Source: JAJPHW01 sp963799065
GTDB taxonomy: Bacteria > Acidobacteriota > Terriglobia > Terriglobales > Acidobacteriaceae
Direction of reading: 5' to 3'
Assembly: GCA_963799065.1 (NCBI GenBank)
Contig: CAWCVJ010000003.1
Span: 310,001 to 374,000 of the forward strand
DNA: 64,000 nt
The notes beneath the pieces are model-generated. The model saw nothing but the letters and a program-made list of their open reading frames with translations. It did not search any database and was not told the DNA's origin. Below, in pieces: positions 62,440 through 64,000 of this stretch (position 1 is its first letter; each line of letters opens with the position of its first letter). The translations under genes and the position numbers were made by a program.

Positions 62440-62859
62440 TTATGACTGGCGGCGCAGTTCCATTAGCTTGGTCTGTTGCGCATCCGAAAGCAGGTTTTTG
62501 ATGCGGACGAGCAACGAAATTTGGGCGCGCTTGATCTCGCGCTCGCGATCGAGAACCTTATCGACTTGCGCTAGGACGGCGTTCTCATCGACGGGATGAG
62601 CCTTCAGCAAAATGACAAGCTTTTCCGTTTCCGCCTGCGCATCCCATTGCATGTCGATAAATTTGGCCTGCGCCTTCTGGATGGCGTCTTTGATCGCTTT
62701 GGATTGGCTGTCGTTCAGATTGATTTCCTGGTGATATTTCATGACCAGTTCCGGGGGAAACAGATTCTGGGCGATGGGATCCTCGGCCTGCTGCGGCTGT
62801 TGGGCGAAGACTGAGGCGCCGAATAGCGCGAGTACGATTAAAGCGAAATAAGATTTCAC
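62440..62859 (-). CDS. Periplasmic Spy/CpxP-like (LTxxQ) sensor protein
   Basis: Exported helical protein of 139 residues. GTG 62859 is taken as start because a perfect AAAGGAGG lies 7 bases upstream; the ATG at 62865 would be too close to that site. After a signal peptide (SYFALIVLALFGASVFAQ) the mature part is a helical hairpin with LNDSQSKAI and LLSDAQQTKLMELR, the two LTxxQ-type motifs of the Spy/CpxP/CnrX-like family. Family members are periplasmic chaperones or metal sensors. It is the third gene after an ECF sigma factor and a membrane anti-sigma-like protein, 14 bases from the latter, so it probably feeds stress signals into that pair. Confidence 0.85.
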   Translation of the reverse strand: MKSYFALIVLALFGASVFAQQPQQAEDPIAQNLFPPELVMKYHQEINLNDSQSKAIKDAIQKAQAKFIDMQWDAQAETEKLVILLKAHPVDENAVLAQVDKVLDREREIKRAQISLLVRIKNLLSDAQQTKLMELRRQS

Positions 62860-62872
62860 GAGCATTCCTCCT

Positions 62873-63280
62873 TTAAGGTAAAAGCTTCTTTTTCTGTCGC
62901 CGACGATCATGCGTGCGTGGAAAGGCTCCTGCGAAATCTTGCGACAAATCCAGCGTCGGAACGCTTTGTAGCCACTCTCGTCCGGGTGTCTGAAGCAGGA
63001 AGTCCGTGGGCGCTTTCCACTGCGCCAACGCAGCGACAGGCTGGCCTGAGTCGCGTTCCCGATGCGGGAAGAGTTGAAGCCATAAGGCAGCGGCTAAGAT
63101 CATGGCAACGCAGGCGGTCGCGGCGATGAACCTTCCGGCAAATCCAGATCGCAGCTGACGCTTAGCCTGTGATGCCGCTAGTCCTGAGAACTTCGGCGCT
63201 TGCGCTTCTTCCTGCGTTCGCAAGGCCGTGAAGCGGCTGCGAAGATCTTCACCGTTGAAGTCGTCTTTACGGATCGCCAT
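62873..63280 (-). CDS. Membrane-anchored anti-sigma-like protein
   Basis: Protein of 135 residues with a short cytoplasmic N-terminal part (FNGEDLRSRFTALRTQEEA), one membrane helix (about 50-71, FIAATACVAMILAAALWLQLF) and a small periplasmic domain ending in a KKK tail. No zinc-finger motif is present. Position directly after the ECF sigma gene (3 bases apart, with GGAGAAGGAATG as combined stop and ribosome-binding region) makes it the likely anti-sigma factor. Family not recognised; the role is inferred from context. Confidence 0.7.
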   Translation of the reverse strand: MAIRKDDFNGEDLRSRFTALRTQEEAQAPKFSGLAASQAKRQLRSGFAGRFIAATACVAMILAAALWLQLFPHRERDSGQPVAALAQWKAPTDFLLQTPGREWLQSVPTLDLSQDFAGAFPRTHDRRRQKKKLLP

Positions 63281-63283
63281 GTT

Positions 63284-63799
63284 TCATTCCTTCTCCGCAA
63301 AAACTTGGCGGAGCCTCGTTTTGCCACGTTCAAAATGGGTCCGAGCCGTTCCCAGTCCGACTCCCATGATTCCAGCGGCTTCTTCGACGGTGAGATCCTG
63401 ATAGAAAACCAGATGCAGGACCTCGCGCTGCCGCCTGGGCAGCTCGATTAATGCGGCGCGCAACGCTTCGTTAGTCTCCGACATTCCGGCCGCCGCTTCG
63501 GGGTCGGGCGCACCCATTGGTAACGGCGCGCGCATGATCCACCGATCCAGCAGTTGTCCTCGCAGCCAGCGCCGGCGCCGTTGCTCCCATGCGGTGCGGC
63601 GGATTACTCCGAAGAACCAGGTTCGCAGGCTCGATTGCCCGTCGAATCTTGCCGCGCCTTCGAGCAATTTTAGATACGCGCTTTGCAAGACTTCTTCCGC
63701 CTCCTCGCGGCGATGATCGCAACACAGCAACGCCCAGCCAAAGCTGGCAGGATGGAGCCGTTCGAGTTCATCCTCATCCTGGAAATCGTTTCGCGTCAC
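63284..63799 (-). CDS. RNA polymerase ECF sigma factor
   Basis: Sigma-70 family ECF factor of 171 residues with region 2 (CDHRREEAEEVLQSAYLKLL, FDGQSSLRTWFFGVIRRTAW) and region 4 (LPRRQREVLHLVFYQDLTVE, EAAGIMGVGLGTARTHFERG). The start is GTG 63799, with no strong ribosome-binding site; TACTAT on the minus strand about 45 bases upstream may be its -10. It heads a sigma / anti-sigma / LTxxQ sensor operon reminiscent of Cnr-type envelope or metal stress systems. Confidence 0.93.
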   Translation of the reverse strand: MTRNDFQDEDELERLHPASFGWALLCCDHRREEAEEVLQSAYLKLLEGAARFDGQSSLRTWFFGVIRRTAWEQRRRRWLRGQLLDRWIMRAPLPMGAPDPEAAAGMSETNEALRAALIELPRRQREVLHLVFYQDLTVEEAAGIMGVGLGTARTHFERGKTRLRQVFAEKE

Positions 63800-63878
63800 G
63801 CTGCGCGGGGATGCACCCGCCCTCCGCTCGACTTCATAGTATGAGTGTCCCGGGGCGGCCGCTCATAGGACAGGAATG

Positions 63879-64000
63879 TTAAGGTTTTTCCGGGGTACGC
63901 TGAAAGTGTTGCCAGCCTTCGGGTTTCAGGCGGACAGGCTTGGCTGCGGACGCGGTGAGCCACATCTTGCCGCCCTTGATAATCCTGCCGATTTTGCTGA
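63879..64000 (-). CDS. 3' end of a hypothetical gene (partial)
   Basis: The last 39 codons of an open minus-strand frame, ending at TAA 63879-63881: GRIIKGGKMWLTASAAKPVR then a Pro/Lys-rich tail. It reads like real protein rather than noise, but no family can be assigned from so little sequence. Confidence 0.35.
   Translation of the reverse strand, partial: SKIGRIIKGGKMWLTASAAKPVRLKPEGWQHFQRTPEKP

Overview
The window looks like a piece of chromosome from a soil-type Acidobacteriota (Terriglobia/Terriglobales-like). This rests on the mixture of LPS-core genes, two secreted Gloeo_Verruco (GloVer) tandem-repeat proteins, a VCBS/FG-GAP protein, a TPR/transglutaminase DUF3857 protein, a kinase-like PEGA protein, a GTP-type PEPCK, and the GC-rich sequence with short hairpin repeats between genes. 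No marker rRNA or tRNA gene was seen, so the assignment is an inference.

Layout. 0-4.4 kb: a LPS inner-core operon on the plus strand (3' end of a Kdo transferase, lpxK, split heptose kinase and adenylyltransferase genes, a GT9 heptosyltransferase, an isoprenylcysteine-methyltransferase-like membrane protein), mostly with overlapping stops and starts. 4.4-15.4 kb: two small genes followed by minus-strand housekeeping genes (comEC, an rRNA uracil methyltransferase, an unknown gene, coaX, birA, nadC, valS). 15.4-20.7 kb: an accessory or conflict island with a 5'-truncated RHS/YD-repeat toxin gene, an overlapping candidate immunity gene, repeat scars, a nucleotidyltransferase-like orphan, a RelE/ParE-type toxin-antidote pair and a third HTH gene interrupted by a stop codon. 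20.7-27.5 kb: a methyltransferase, a secreted GH3 beta-glucosidase, a VCBS protein, an RMD1/DUF155 protein and a lipid-kinase-like protein. 27.7-33.3 kb: a five-gene MacAB-like efflux operon with three permeases. 33.5-35.95 kb: a compact arsenic operon arsR-arsM-arsC-aquaporin. 36.1-48.3 kb: a PEGA pseudokinase, 3-hydroxyacyl-CoA dehydrogenase, an MBL hydrolase, a processive GT2, tyrS, purN, pckG and a small stress membrane protein. 48.5-64 kb: secreted GloVer proteins (one frameshifted), a YfiH-family protein, the large DUF3857 protein, an AT-richer two-gene insert encoding a Gp37/Gp68 three-Cys protein with its TcmP partner, an acyl-CoA carboxylase beta subunit, several exported proteins, and an ECF sigma / membrane anti-sigma / periplasmic LTxxQ-like sensor operon.

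The most unusual elements are the TcmP plus Gp37/Gp68 pair (55.0-56.7 kb), the repeat-bounded RHS toxin/immunity cassette beside valS, a palindromic intergenic repeat captured in frame inside valS, the degenerate kinase domain of the PEGA protein, and an arsenic operon that relies on an aquaporin instead of an ArsB/Acr3 pump. Several genes have a -10-like hexamer only 7-13 bases upstream of the start codon, which suggests leaderless mRNAs. No CRISPR array, IS element, tRNA or rRNA was found.
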